In this document: piece after piece, positions 25,700 through 37,609 of the stretch
Numbering within the stretch: the stretch's first letter is position 1
How the letters are laid out: the number at the start of each line of letters is the position of its first letter
Assembly: GCA_029891345.1 (NCBI GenBank)
Contig: CM056994.1
Span: 140,204,457 to 140,268,456 of the forward strand
Direction of reading: 5' to 3'
Length of the DNA stretch: 64,000 nt
Source: Dryococelus australis
Lineage: Eukaryota > Arthropoda > Insecta > Phasmatodea > Phasmatidae
The notes under the pieces: generated by a model
What the model was told of the DNA's origin: nothing
The model's input: only the letters and a program-made list of their open reading frames with translations
Databases searched by the model: none
Made by a program: the position numbers and the translations under genes

Positions 25700-27490
25700 C
25701 TATACTTCCTTTTCAATATGCCGAGGCTAAGTTGTGATTATTTAGGCTCTGTGTGTCTATGCCATATTAAATTACATTTACAAGGAAATACAGTTATTCT
25801 AGTCACACTCTTTTCATGTGAATTTTAAAACTTAAAACTGTGTTTGACTATGTCCTTTTAAATATTAAGTACAATGAAATGCATTTATGCTAATAACAAT
25901 TGTGCCGGCACCTAAAAACAACTTATATAATGCCGCTATTGGTTGCTGTTGGATGTGAAGGAAGCCAGCATGTTCTCGGCTCTGTGATTGTATTAAACCT
26001 CCTAAAAAGAAATAAAATGTTTATTAAAAGAATACCGACGCCAAACACTTAAAGGTTGGATTTGGAAGTGTGGTGCACTAAGAGTATGCACCTGTCCGCA
26101 ATAGGGCCTTGAGGGATTCCTTTGAATTGTGGAACTATATTTGTCATAGGAAATTTGTGCTACTTCACTTTGATTTCTGGAATTTCAGTCATATCTCTAT
26201 ACAAAGTTGACATATGAAAAACTCTACTTTACATATTGACATAAAATAATCATTTTCCTATTGGTTGTTTATAGCTTTGTAGAGCAACAGTATATATTAT
26301 GTACTAAATAATTATAACATCTTATAGTTATATTTACTTATGAATCAGAAAGAATTATTTGAACAGAACATTAAAGTATCGTTTTAAACATAGAACATTA
26401 AAAATATACAATTTAAAAGTGGTCGCAAAAGCTATGGCGTAATCGCCACATGGCATTGAAGTGCCATCTAGCGCTCTCTAGAGCGAGCTGAAAGAACTTT
26501 CGTAATTGCATGCATAAGCTGCTGCGCTCTGCATTCCATTCATGCAGTCAAAGTGCTGCGATTGCAACTGTTTCAACTGAGGTTATTATGCCTGCTGCTA
26601 GGTAGTGCTAGTTGTATTGTAGCATCGCCATGCATGTAAACATTTGAAGTGGCATGCAAGGTATTGCATGAGTCGTAATTACGGAAGCAACAGGCAGAAT
26701 AATCTTAATTTCTTAGCAACATAACTGCTGCTTCGCTCTTATTAAAAGGCCTTACCTAATTGGTTTGACTATCACAAAGTTGTGAAGCATTAACTCACAG
26801 GCTCCTATATATTCAATAATGTGCTAATGTGTTAAACATAAGCCTTAAAGTTTCATTGAGCTTACAATGAGATTTTTTGCGTATATTTATTCCCTAATAT
26901 TATCTCTTTTGTAGATTTGTTTAACCATTGTCTTACAAAAATGTGTAAGTCCCAACGTCAATACTTTTATTTATCTCCTCAGAAAAGTTTTGTGCTACTA
27001 AGCACGTTATCTCTATAAGTCCGCAGCCTGTCTGTGATTCGCTATACAACACGTAGTACTATTACGCTGCCTGTGCCATGCGGTTCACTGCTATTCTGAT
27101 TGATTTATAGTATATTAACGCAAGAGCGATAATGATGACCACAATTGTGGAAAAGCTTATATAATTGTAGTGCTCGTGTGTTAAAAGAGAAAATACACAT
27201 GTTTGCTTGTTCTTACTTTCTAACATAGCATCCCGTGCTTGTCTCTCTTTTACTTTGGACTCCTGTAAGGTCTCTGCTTAACTGACTTTACAGTGGTAGT
27301 ATTCCCTTCTTATGTTTTTCCATGGGTGTATTTGGCTACCTTGCTTTACTTTTGAGAGTCTGCGTGACTGTAGTGTTGTTTGCGATAGTGTTGCACTTTA
27401 CTTTTTTGTATTAACAACGGTGGTGGTGCCTACTACCCCCTCGTGTAGTAGTTTTTTTGTTGGTAGCTTTTGTTTGTTTGGTTGTGATTT
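25700..27490. other. Non-coding interior of the LTR element
   Basis: Where pol would be expected, the sequence is AT-rich and not recognisably coding on either strand. A GC-richer stretch at 26400-26720 with TGCATGCA and CTCTAGAG palindromes may be a separate short insertion. A T14 run lies near 27510. Confidence 0.5.
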
Positions 27491-27499
27491 TGATAGTTG

Positions 27500-28570
27500 C
27501 CAGTTTGTGTTTTTTTTTTTTTTTAAGGGGAGTTGTTTAGTTGTTGGCTCGCGTTTGGGCGGAATTGGGCATTTCTGTGAAAATTACGGTTTGGTATGTT
27601 TTTACGATTTGAAGGGTGTAGGTTGTAGTAATTTCTTTGTTGTGGGACGTTTTCCTTTATGACAATGAAGAGTTGGCAATTTTGTTTGTACTTGTTTCGG
27701 TATTTTATATGTGTTGTCAGGTTGTGGTTTTGCTGGTGATTTGCGTAGTTTGTGTTTTCTGAGTTTGTAATGATAGGTTGGCTATTTCTTCCTTTAGTTT
27801 AATTGCTTCCGCCCTGAGTGTGTCTGTATCAGAATTGACTTGGTGTCCTCTGATCACTTGATTATAGCAGAACAGCTCGAGTTCTCCTCTGTGTATGTCC
27901 GTCATAAGGTCTTGGATCGTGCCATTTTTCAACCCTACTATTTTGTCCGCTATGGATGGGAGGATGGAGCACCACACTATTCCAATGAAATCGGAGTCAC
28001 TCGCGTTCGGATTGTGTTTATAGCTAAAGAATGGCAAATTTTCGATATGTTTTTGTGAACTCTCATTTAATTTTGGTTTGGTGGTGTATAATAGAGGTGC
28101 GAATGAGAACGTGTTCTTTAGTTTCGAGATTACGTCATTCCACACGTTTTGTCCTGCATGTGTTTGCAAATAGTTCTCCAATGTGTATTTTGCCGGCCTT
28201 TTTAAATAATATTTTAGCCTACTGCATTTTTCTGTGTCATCTCAATTGTTGTTTTCTGCAGCGTGGTTGTACTGCTCTAAAAACACAGCCCATTTTTCAT
28301 TTTCATCTCCCGAGAATTTTGGCACTGACATGGGTTGTTGAACGATAATGTTGAGTGGTGGTGGATTCGCCATGTTGGTGTTTTGTTGTGATCTTTTAAG
28401 TGGTGATGCTAAGGGTGAGTTTTCGTATATTGGTTCTGTTTTAGTAGTGTCGATTCGTATGGGTGTGAGATAATCTTCTGGGTGGTGTTGGGTTTTTTCG
28501 TATGGTGGTGTTGGTGTTGTTGGCAGAATGCCGCTATTTGTTATCTTTGTAATTAAACTATGTGTAAGTC
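27500..28570 (-). pseudogene. gag remains of the LTR element
   Basis: The minus-strand reading resembles retrotransposon Gag. An N-terminal Thr/Pro-rich stretch is followed by VPKFSGDE..KWAVFLEQY and then a Leu-rich helical region ending near ILPSIADKIVGL, as in Ty3/gypsy-type Gag, with a Gln/Thr-rich tail. No clear zinc knuckle is seen. It is a fossil with a few breaks. Confidence 0.65.
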
Positions 28571-29360
28571 ATGTTGAGTAAGTGTTGAATTGTTCAACGT
28601 GATCTGGGTTCTAGTGTAATAGTTTCTCCGCTGATGCAATAAGTAAGTGAAAGTTTTCTGTACTAGTAACATTATGCCCTTGTAGTTTCTTTTGTGTTTC
28701 AGAAAGGTCAATTTAGGCGTGTTTCAAAATGTTTCGCGCTGATTTGGCAAACAATGTTGTTGGTTTATCAGTCATGTATCTAAGATTTTGAATGACATTA
28801 TTGCATATAATATTATATTTTACCATGCACATACAAGGCTTGCTCATTTTTTTTCCACATAAGCATACACACTCTGTGGAATTTGCATTAAGAAAAGAAA
28901 GAAAAGAAAAACTGCCCGAAAGGCGGAGCCGTGGTTTGGCATGCACTAAGCTTGAAAGCAGAGCTCGTTCACACACACTAGTATAATAAATACTGGGCGA
29001 CTGTATGGCCGAGGTATTTGCAACACGGCAGTTTCTGCTTGTGCGCTCTGGCACGGCCGCAAATTTTGCTGAGTAGTGCAACACACCGGACTTTGAACGA
29101 GTGCTCTCAATGTTATGATAGTTTGCTATATGGGATATGTTGACCCGTGATTTGCGAGGTAATTCGAACGCTGTGGCAGGTGGTGGGTGGTAACTATTCC
29201 TACGAATTCCTCTTTTATTCTACTACAATTTACTGTAATTATTACTCTGGAAAATCCTAGCCTCCTTCATTTACTATCTGACAAAGTTTACAGTGAATTT
29301 AATTTTAATTCTAATTTAAAGCTAGATGGTGGGGGTTGGAAGCGACTGCTCCTCCACCAT

Positions 29361-29990
29361 TGGCTGTGGCCTGTCCTGGGTTGTTCAGGTCATGCATTAA
29401 TTATGGGAATTAAGGTAGCTAGATGGAGAGAATACTAATTTACAAATCACTGCTTTTATTAATCATCAGCAATACAAAGTTCGCTTTATAATAGCGATCA
29501 GTAATCAACTAGAAAAGTCCAGAGGCTATGCTACTCCGCTCAAATACTCTAGGTAGGAGGCTTTTGAAGCTACGTCTTTCTATAACAAGATTTAAGTAAA
29601 GAGGCATGTATTCTGCTCTTAAGGAGCTTACTCTAGCCTTTGCTTATCCCGTAGTATCTCGTGTCTTAGTAGCCCTACCGGGAAGTTAATTTACGCTTAT
29701 CTCGGCGACGTCAATGTTGAGGCTCTCTCGACAGTGAGCTCGTCGGGCATTGAAGCAGGACCACGGACAGCTGGTCCTCACAGCAGGCGGTCCTCCGGCA
29801 GGACCTTCGGTGTCTCATGCAAGGTGGCGCCCAGAGCCGCCATTGCTCCGTACTTATATACCGCCTTCTCGACCTCGTACTCATTCCCCCGGAAATTGTT
29901 TTTCACAAACAGCGTCTCGGCTCGACGAGGTTACCCTGCACCTTGCCTCAGCTTACCACTTGCCAACCCTTACTGTGGCCAGCCGCAGCA
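29361..29990 (-). repeat. 5' LTR of the minus-strand LTR element
   Basis: Partner of 24603-25231 in the same orientation, ending AGCCGCAGCA/TATAT. It keeps the GC-rich promoter-like block and TACTTATATAC (about 29850-29860). Confidence 0.85.
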
Positions 29991-30239
29991 TATATTAAAC
30001 AGTCATCGATACCAATACGGTAATGTTAAAGATATTTAAAGCTCGCACATATCCTAAATGTATTATTCCAAACCCACCATAAAAACTCTGTGATTGTCAT
30101 ATAATAGTTTCCAAAAAATTTAATTTCTTAATTGTGACCCAACCGGTGGGGTGTAAAACTTTGTGGTGTGGCAAAAGCGTGCACATAAGGGAAAATTGGG
30201 AAATTAAACAATGTTTTGGAAATGTTCGAAAATACAGTA

Positions 30240-30412
30240 GTATTGTTAATGGCTTATTAACATCCCCCGGTGTAATGCCTGAAGGCTTATCAGGGGACAG
30301 CTTACAAACTAACTTATGGTCTGACTCTCTAACACCCATGCCTTACCTGGGATTCGAACGCAGAACTTCCTGAACCCCAAACCGGTGGCTCACCAACTTT
30401 GTAACAGTAATC
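30240..30412 (-). mobile_element. tRNA-derived SINE, family S1, copy 1
   Basis: On the minus strand GGTGAGCCACCGGTTTGGGG is followed by GCGTTCGAATCCCAGGTAAG, a strong B box. The body GGCATGGGTGTTAGAG...AAGTTAGTTTGTAAGCTGTCC...GATGTTAATAAGCC matches 57003-57210 on the plus strand. The conserved tRNA-unrelated body shared by two unlinked copies supports a SINE rather than a tRNA gene. Confidence 0.65.
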
Positions 30413-31027
30413 ATATAAAAATAGCATGGCAAAAGTCTTCAAAATAGCTAAACATTATCCAATTTCACCATGATATACTGTGTACCGCTCTTCACGTGAT
30501 GAGCATACAAAATATGTGTTATAATTTGTTTCACTGTTTCAATCCTGGATCACGATTAAGTTAATACATTTTCTAGTTAAACTTCAAAATAATGTTTCAG
30601 TTTAACAGATAATGGCATACTGTCGGAATTATTAGTGTTGTCCAGTACCCTTCATCTAAAGTCCCTTTAAAATATGTGTTAGTAATTTTTTTTTTTTTTT
30701 TTTTCATTCTGAAATCCCCTCCATTAGTTTTTGTTGAGTTATAAGTCACATTTTCCGTAATTAATACTTTTCATTCAGTCATGCCACTACACTTTCTGAA
30801 AATTAAAACAAAAACAATACGATGCTCGTTAGTGTAACTGCTTACAGCAAAACCCAAACAGGTTCTACTATATCTATTCCCGGATAAAAAAAAACTCCAT
30901 GAAGAGTAAAACACGCATTACGAAGTTTTTCTTCCTATATCACAACCATACTTAAGCATATCATACTTCAAAGGTGACATTTGCTATTTGACGAGATTAT
31001 TTGTGTGAATAGATATAATTAACATGT
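30413..31027. other. AT-rich intergenic sequence, nothing recognised
   Basis: Contains a T17 run (about 30688-30704) and no gene. Confidence 0.6.

Positions 31028-31060
<33 letters not shown>
31028..31060. repeat. (CA)n microsatellite
   Basis: Sixteen or so uninterrupted CA units. Confidence 0.95.
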
Positions 31061-31061
<1 letters not shown>

Positions 31062-32654
31062 TTTTACTATTTTGTTCTTACGTTACTGTAAATTACAGTT
31101 TCCCGCCAGCAACACCGACTACTCTGTTCTGATTGGTCGTAACCTCAAAATTTCTACCTAAGATATTAAATATAACTATTTATTTCACCGCTTAAGGAAA
31201 TTCCCCCGATCGAACACGACCTGATATGTTCCATTGGGAACCAATACATAAGAAAATACACTTTCGTTTCTTCTGCACGTCTTAACGCATAATTTGAAGC
31301 TTAAATATTTCTATTCTAAACCCAGCTTTAATTCAGACATTGTAGCTTACGCTGCATAACGGTAGGCAGGTGCGTTTAAACGCAGCCGAATAAATCAAAT
31401 GCTCTTTCCAAAGTGTACAGTTGTAACCAAGAAGTACAGGAATATTTTTTAATATCTTGACTGTGTCACAATTTTGTCTTGTTCTGGAATGTTTGTCGTC
31501 TCTTAGCTTACAAATGGATATTGACAACAATTGATGAACACTATATAAATATTAGAATTATTTGTGACAATGCGGAATTCTTTGCTTGTTAACTTTGCAG
31601 CATATTTACATAATTATAATATAGTTTTCCCAAATGTAGTTATGCTCTGTGTGCCCATGTTTTGTTGAATGAATAAATACTTTTTTTCTTTAACGACCAC
31701 TCATTTTGTTTGCACGATTATACTATACGAACGAAAATATGTTTTTAGCATGTAATATGATCTTCATAGGGAAGTGTATTAATTTATTCAGCAAACGTAG
31801 TTTCGATTCGTTTATCGTGAGTATTTTCTCCTTTTTACTAGCATTCCCCTTTCACTAAAAATTGTTAATTTTTATATGTTAGTAAGTTACCAGTTGCAAG
31901 TAGTGTATTATATTTTCGATGTCGTTATTCTCCCGATATTAAAAAAGTTTTAAAAAGTTTCCTGTGCTTAAATTCTGCGATAGACATGAGTCGTTTAAGC
32001 CAGTCCGACACGATACACGATTTCTGCTACTTTCTGTCATACTCATGCGCACAATAGTAAGCGTAAAAGTTTATATGGCAGAAGAGAAGAATGAGGGCAT
32101 AACTTCATGCCCATACATTACCTAAAGTGCTAATACAAAATTGTAAATGGCAGTCAATACAAATTGCAGGTGGACAGAGGTACAAATGCAGTCAAATATT
32201 ATATGCAGGCGCTTTGTGGTGCATTCAAAATTTACAACTTTGTTTCTTTCCCCTGAATACTAGATTAATTTAGGTTTATAAGTACGAGTACTAGATATAA
32301 TGCATGGATTATATTGAGTAATGGTACTGCTTATGTACGGAAAACATGGCACTTTATTTACATGTACGTATGACGAACATTAACGCCACTCATTAAAACA
32401 TTGGAAAAATTTGTTAACGAGGACATAGCCAATAATGTACTTCGTCGGATTGTGAAATGGGGCGGGGGGAGGGGGGTTGAGATTTTATAAGTTATTTCTC
32501 TTATTGGAAAAGAATACGAAAGCTATATTATTAAAAACTCATAGTTATACAAATATTTATAATCACTGGGCTAATAAACAAATATGGAACAACAAAATGC
32601 TATAACAGATCTGTATGTTCAAGGGAAATCACACATTTCTTGAATTAAAATAAA

Positions 32655-32690
32655 TACTTTCTTCTTCTTCTTCTTCTTTTTCTTCAGATT
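32655..32690. repeat. (CTT)n microsatellite
   Basis: TTCTTCTTCTTCTTCTTC with minor interruptions. Confidence 0.85.
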
Positions 32691-33204
32691 TTATTTTAGA
32701 TATTATATTTTATATCCGTAGCGGATTTTGTTCCGATATCAAACTCCATCCCTGCTTAGCCCCTGTATTTAAACGTGTATGTTTAATGAGCATAATAATC
32801 AATCTTGTGCTCTCCATATTTAAACGGATTTTTGCGGTTATAAGGCCAAAATACAAAATAACTGTAAAAAAATTTAGCTCAAGGTTTTTGTGTGTACCTG
32901 TTAACGTTTCTCACCCTATGCAACTCAAATTATCTACTTTATAAATCAATTGATTTGATTAGGAATCAACCACTGCTAGTCAATTGTACCGTGCTGTTAC
33001 ATGCGTATTATTGCTTTTAGACAAAGGCATTATGGAAATAAACGTCTTCTTACAGCATTATAATTAATAAACAGTAATAATTTTTCCCATAAAAAAATTC
33101 TTTACCCGTTGGAAATTTGAACTCTAGAGCGTAAAACTTATGTGATACAGACCCGCGTACCTACCTACTAAATTTCTTTTGAGTCGTTGTAGTTGTATTG
33201 AAAT

Positions 33205-33300
33205 TACGTTGTTGAGGGGCCGGGATGTGAACCAACGACCCCTCGAATAAAAGTCAGCCACCCTAACCCTGAGAAATGGGGGCAGGGCTAAGCTACACAC
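33205..33300 (-). repeat. SINE-like tRNA remnant inserted in right R1
   Basis: The minus strand reads GGGTTAGGGTGGCTGACTT, then TCGTTGGTTCACATCCCGG, an A-box and B-box pair. The left R1 copy lacks this stretch between GTGTAGCTTAG and the ACGCGGGTCTG-type segment, so it looks like an insertion. Confidence 0.4.
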
Positions 33301-33927
33301 GCCACTTACAAAACTCAGTGTGATACGGCGTATATAAAGCATAAATCCTCAGTTATCGTGTATTTTATAAAGCGGTGTCTATTATTTTATTATGACCGCG
33401 TGAGTAATATGCATCGTTTCCCATTATGGGCTATTCATTGTAAAATTAGCACTTTTGAAAGCCCTCACATTTGGGATAAAAACCAATAAATATTATTTAT
33501 TTTATCCTTAGACCTTAATTTCCGAGTGCAGTGGAATAAACACTTTATGTTTATTACTACATGACATTATTTGTTTTAAAAGGTGGTTAAAAAATTAAAA
33601 ACTTGGTTGAAAAATGGTAACTACCTAACAAACACGAAAAGTACGGGCCATAATCGAGCCGGTAAAAGATAGCTGACAAACTCCGGCCAGATAATGTCGG
33701 CCCGCTGTCTTATGCCAGAAGCGGCCCAATGGAAATATGGACTGCTGGCTGAATGTTTGCCGACAGTGTCAAAAATACACTGTACAGCTAACTGCAAGAT
33801 ACAAAATGTATTCTGGTCCGACATACAAAAAAAGGTACGTGCCAGAATCGGGCCGGTAAAAGGCAGCCGACACAAGCTCTGGCCAAATGATGCCGGCACG
33901 CTGTATTATGCCGGAAGCGGCCAGATA

Positions 33928-34224
33928 AATGGCGGCAAGACGCCGGTCCTGCAGCGGCTGGATGGCGGCAAGATACTGGGCCTGCAGCGGCAAGATGGTG
34001 GCAAGACGCCGGACCTGCGGTGGCTTTATGGCGGCAAGATGCCGTGCAAGCGACGGCTGGATGGCGGCAAGACGCTGGGCCTGTGCCGGCTGGATGGTGG
34101 CCAGACGCTGGGCCTGCGGCGGCTGGATGGCGGCAAGATGCCAGGCCTACGGCGGTTGGATGCTGGCAAGATGCCGGGCCAGCGACGGCTAGATGTCATT
34201 ACGATGCTGGGCCTGCAGCAACGT
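33928..34224 (+). repeat. 33-bp minisatellite, nine units
   Basis: Nine exact-length units with consensus GATGGCGGCAAGATGCTGGG then CCTGCGGCGGCTG. In one frame each unit encodes an 11-residue DGGKMPGLRRL-type peptide. The array is far more GC-rich than its surroundings. Confidence 0.95.
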
Positions 34225-34364
34225 TTTGTCCAGATATAAGCAGTATAACCATGGAAAAACCTTAACTTTTTGATAAAATGTTTTAGTAATGTTTATTTCT
34301 TTAGATTTTATACATTTAATTAACTTCTCATCACATTACATGATATGAAAATCTCTTGTTTGCT

Positions 34365-34432
34365 GAGTGCAGGATTCAAACCTACGACCCTTAAGTTGAA
34401 AGTCCAGCATGCTAACCTATACACAACGGGGT
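34365..34432 (-). repeat. tRNA-derived segment within GCE copy 3
   Basis: Minus strand TATAGGTTAGCATGCTGGA (A-box-like), then GTAGGTTTGAATCCTGCACTC (B-box-like). The CTTTCAA heptamer between them looks like a Glu (TTC) anticodon loop. It is the best preserved of the three copies, but the acceptor stem is absent. Confidence 0.5.
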
Positions 34433-35775
34433 AAGTTGCTGAAACTCTACAGTAATATCAAATTTATCATGACACAAATCATTATAAGTGAATGTATAAA
34501 TTCCATGACAATATAATAAATAATTTTAAATCACTGATTATTTAAAAACTTTTTCTTCGTTTCATCAAAGGCTTGTAAACGAAATAGTTTTTAAAATTTT
34601 TTAATATATCTGTCTGATGACTGTACAAATGAAAAAAAAATTCAAAGTAAAAAATGCATGGGTTACCACGTGACACATAAAATCTTGAAAAAACATGGTA
34701 ATGGTTACCTTATGGTCTGAAAAAAGTAATCATGCCATTAACAGCTAGCTAACGTCTTGCCTATTCAAAAAACACTTCAAAAAGTTTGTCGACAAAAATA
34801 CATCATATTTGTATCTTTATTGTGATAAAGAGCCATGTCTCGAAAACATTAGCAGGCGGGAATAAATAAGATGACGGCCAGCTTACTGAAAAACAAAGAT
34901 GCTATAACGGAATCGGGCCAGAATATTACTTTGGCTATTGGCGACATGTTGGCTGTGAGATATCACACCGACATAATTTAGGTGAAATCCCTCTGTTATC
35001 CAAAATAATACAGTGGGCCGTTGTATTTTTTCTAATTGAAAACATACTGTCTCAAAAAAGACGTCATGCCGTACACAGTTTGCTAACGTCTTGCCTATTC
35101 AAAACACTTTACAAACGTTTGTCGGCAAAAATACGTCATATTTGTGTCTTTATTGTGATAAATATCCATGTCTCGAAACCGTTAGTGGGTCGGAATAAAT
35201 AAGATGACGGCCAGATTACCGAAAACATAAAGATGTTATATCGGAATTGGGCTGGAATATAATTTTTGCTATTTGCGACATGTTGGCTGCGAGATAATAT
35301 ACTGGCATAATTTATGTGATATCAATCTGTTATCCAAAAAAATACAATGGGCCATTGTCTTTTTTCTAACGGCAAACATATTGTCTCAAAAAATACCCGT
35401 TGTCTGATGTTCTGTTTTACAGAACTTGTAATCTTTTAGCAAACACACATATACGGCCTGAGTTACGAACTTGTATGTTCGCCATATTGCCTGTGCCAGC
35501 TGATGGGTATAGCAGACATTCAGAACACTTTCTACTGTTGCGGAGATGGGACTGGGGGTGACAGAGATGGAGTATGATTGAGAGAGAGTAGATATCAGAG
35601 TGGCAACACTGCCAACTTTCCCTACGCACCCACCACGAAAATGGACTAGCACTACATGGTGTTCAACGCTCGAACTACAGATTCGTAACTGCTGGAGTGG
35701 TCAGAAAATTTAACCTGGGGAAGTGCTCTATAGGTTTATCTTTACTCAATGTTAACACTACACATCTAAGTGTCA

Positions 35776-36999
35776 TCTGTCTGAAGGCATCTAGTTAAAG
35801 AATTACGATATGATGGACCACTGTCTGTTTCGTATGTGCGTTTTGTCTCGTATGCGACCAGTGTGTTGGTCGTCAGAGATGTGTCTCTGTGTCAGCACAC
35901 ATGACGTGGCTTCGGACATTTCCATTGACTGACCGACAGATGATTAGGCGAAGACAATCGCTACTTCAAACGGGCCATAACATTTCAGCATGTACAAGCA
36001 CTTCTTCATAATTTGTAATCAATGCCTTAATCAATTCCGCTCGTTAAAACAGAGGAAAAATTAAAAAACAAAATGTTACAGAATGTTTTGTCGTGTAGAT
36101 ATTGAATTAACTTGTTTCTAATTCAGTAGTCTTTTTAGATATCTGATCAATTTGTCAGGTATGTCGTAAAAGTTAAGCAGACCACTGTTAAAGCCATCAA
36201 TAAGTCAGAATTGCCATAATCAACAAAGTAAATGAAAGAATGAATCGCATGGGCGTTTATAACGATTTCGGAAAATTTGCCTTTACTCCTGCACGCTATG
36301 ATTCAATATTTATATCAGTTGTTTTGCTGAATGCGTGTATGTACTGGAAGTCATTTCTATGATGGCTATTTGGGTGTAAGGTGTAGCGATGACTATGTGA
36401 GTCGGATGCTATTTTAGTTCCTTACTAAATAACGACTTTGGATGCTATCCAAGAAAAAATTAGTGAACATATTTCGTACCTCAATCCATGGAAGGATAAC
36501 ACTGAATAGCATAGAAACTTCTTATGCTTTCCAGGCGTATTGAACTGCGTTTGAAAGTAATAAGTAAAAATGTCTATATGTCTTAACATTTATGTACCCA
36601 CATTAAATTTAAAATGTTACATTTCTTCTTAATTACATTGAAAATCGAATGCATTTTAATAATACTGCCTTACATGGTAGGACTGACAATTGACCAAAGT
36701 ACCATACATGAATCATGGAGAGATAGAGTATAGAGTAACTAAAGTAATAGTTCGATGTATTTTTAATAAAATAAAGGCCTGTTTACAAACGATAAATTGT
36801 TCGGCTAGCGCACGAAGAAAATAAGAGAATTTTTATATAGATTCCATTGGTAGCCACCACTTTCTAGGTTTCACTGATTTCCATCGGATTACATCTTCAT
36901 TCCCTCCTTTTTTTCATAGCTGTTTAAGGTGTTTTGCACCTGTAAATTAAAAAATAACGTCCAAGATACAGAGAGCTGGGAAAGTTACCTCACTGTATG
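35776..36999. other. Intergenic sequence, nothing recognised
   Basis: Ordinary AT-rich sequence with no supported gene or array. Confidence 0.55.
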
Positions 37000-37445
37000 A
37001 ACAGAAGGGCGCGGCAGCTACGAAAATAATTATTTTCGTCTGCATGACGGCGGTAGTTTGTTCCCGTGACACAATCCTGCTATCCCTGGCCACACCGACA
37101 TCAAGTTAACTCGTTAAAATACTCATCGGCTTCCGAATATTGACTCTCACTTCACTCCGCGCAGCATCACTCTCTGTCTCTCTCTCACACCTCGCTCGCG
37201 CAATATCACATTCCCTCCCTGCAACCCCTGCATTATCTTCTACCATGAGCCCTGTTAAAAGCGCCGAAGCTTTGCCTTCTCTTATCAATGGCTGTCACTC
37301 TGCCGCCCGATTGATGAATGGAACTTTAAACACGCCCTATTTTATTCCTACCCTGCCTAAACTACTACTTTTTATTTTCGTGATTTTCCGAGAAGCGGAA
37401 TATCATGCTCGGCAGAGAATGAACGCGTCAATGTCCGGCTAAAAG
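37000..37445. other. GC-richer segment of unknown nature
   Basis: CpG-containing, pyrimidine-biased sequence (TCTGTCTCTCTCTCACACC). A 100-codon plus ORF (37140-37442) begins MTLTSLRAASLSVSLSHLAR. The product is Ser/Ala-rich and matches no family I know. A weak possibility is a promoter or first exon; an old repeat is more likely. Confidence 0.25.
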
Positions 37446-37609
37446 AATGCAAAATATTACTACATCCTATTTCCTTATTTTCTTAAGATTCTTAAATCAT
37501 TCGGCACTGACCTTACGGGGGTCGTCAGAATTAGGTGGATTTCAGAATCTTTCCCGTACCATACACGGACAGTAGAATAATTTAGAGAAGTCGTAAGCAG
37601 GGGATTGGG

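Larger units (their letters stand above)
24603..29990 (-). mobile_element. LTR retrotransposon fossil (gag-bearing, minus strand)
   Basis: Two direct repeats of 629 bp (24603-25231) and 630 bp (29361-29990) bound the element. Both run from TG to CA, and the flanks carry the same 5 bp, TATAT, at 24598-24602 and 29991-29995. Read on the minus strand, the 5' LTR is on the right. A TGGTGGAGGAG primer-site-like sequence follows it (29349-29359), gag remains lie at about 27500-28570, and a GAGGGGTCT polypurine-like tract precedes the 3' LTR. Gag resembles Ty3/gypsy-type Gag. The rest of the 4.1-kb interior shows no convincing protease, reverse transcriptase or integrase. The LTRs look about 88% identical by eye over their first 150 bp, so the insertion is old but younger than R1. 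The element is broken. Confidence 0.85.
33624..35412 (+). mobile_element. GCE element, copy 3 (nested in R1)
   Basis: The head begins CCTAACAAACACG. Two GC-rich head modules (33635-33770, 33840-33930) are separated by the same linker as in copy 1. The 33-bp minisatellite is expanded to nine units (33928-34224). The minus-strand tRNA-like segment (34365-34432) and two 335-bp tandem units (anchors 34736, 35071) follow. The tail is cut off at R1 sequence. A 181-codon plus ORF (33694-34239) crosses head and minisatellite because 33 is a multiple of three. It has no counterpart in copies 1 or 2 and is unlikely to be a gene. Confidence 0.65.
31110..35775 (-). repeat. R1 repeat, right copy (inverted), interrupted by GCE copy 3
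   Basis: Minus-strand counterpart of 15955-18410. Homology runs in from 35775 to about 35412, is broken by GCE copy 3 (33624-35412), and resumes from about 33600 down to 31110. It also has an extra tRNA-like insertion at 33200-33300 absent from the left copy. Without the GCE the copy is about 2.9 kb. The 88-codon minus ORF at 35386-35652 corresponds to the left copy's ORF region. A G-rich GGGGCGGGGGGAGGGGGG tract (about 32459-32477) is private to this copy. Confidence 0.6.

Noticed and set aside
33694-34239. 181-codon ORF as a real gene
   Set aside because: It is a 33-bp array in frame by arithmetic. GCE copies 1 and 2 do not keep the frame.
15955-35775. A giant DNA transposon with R1 as its terminal inverted repeats
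   Set aside because: No transposase or other element gene lies between that is not explained by later insertions, and no target duplication was found at the outer ends.
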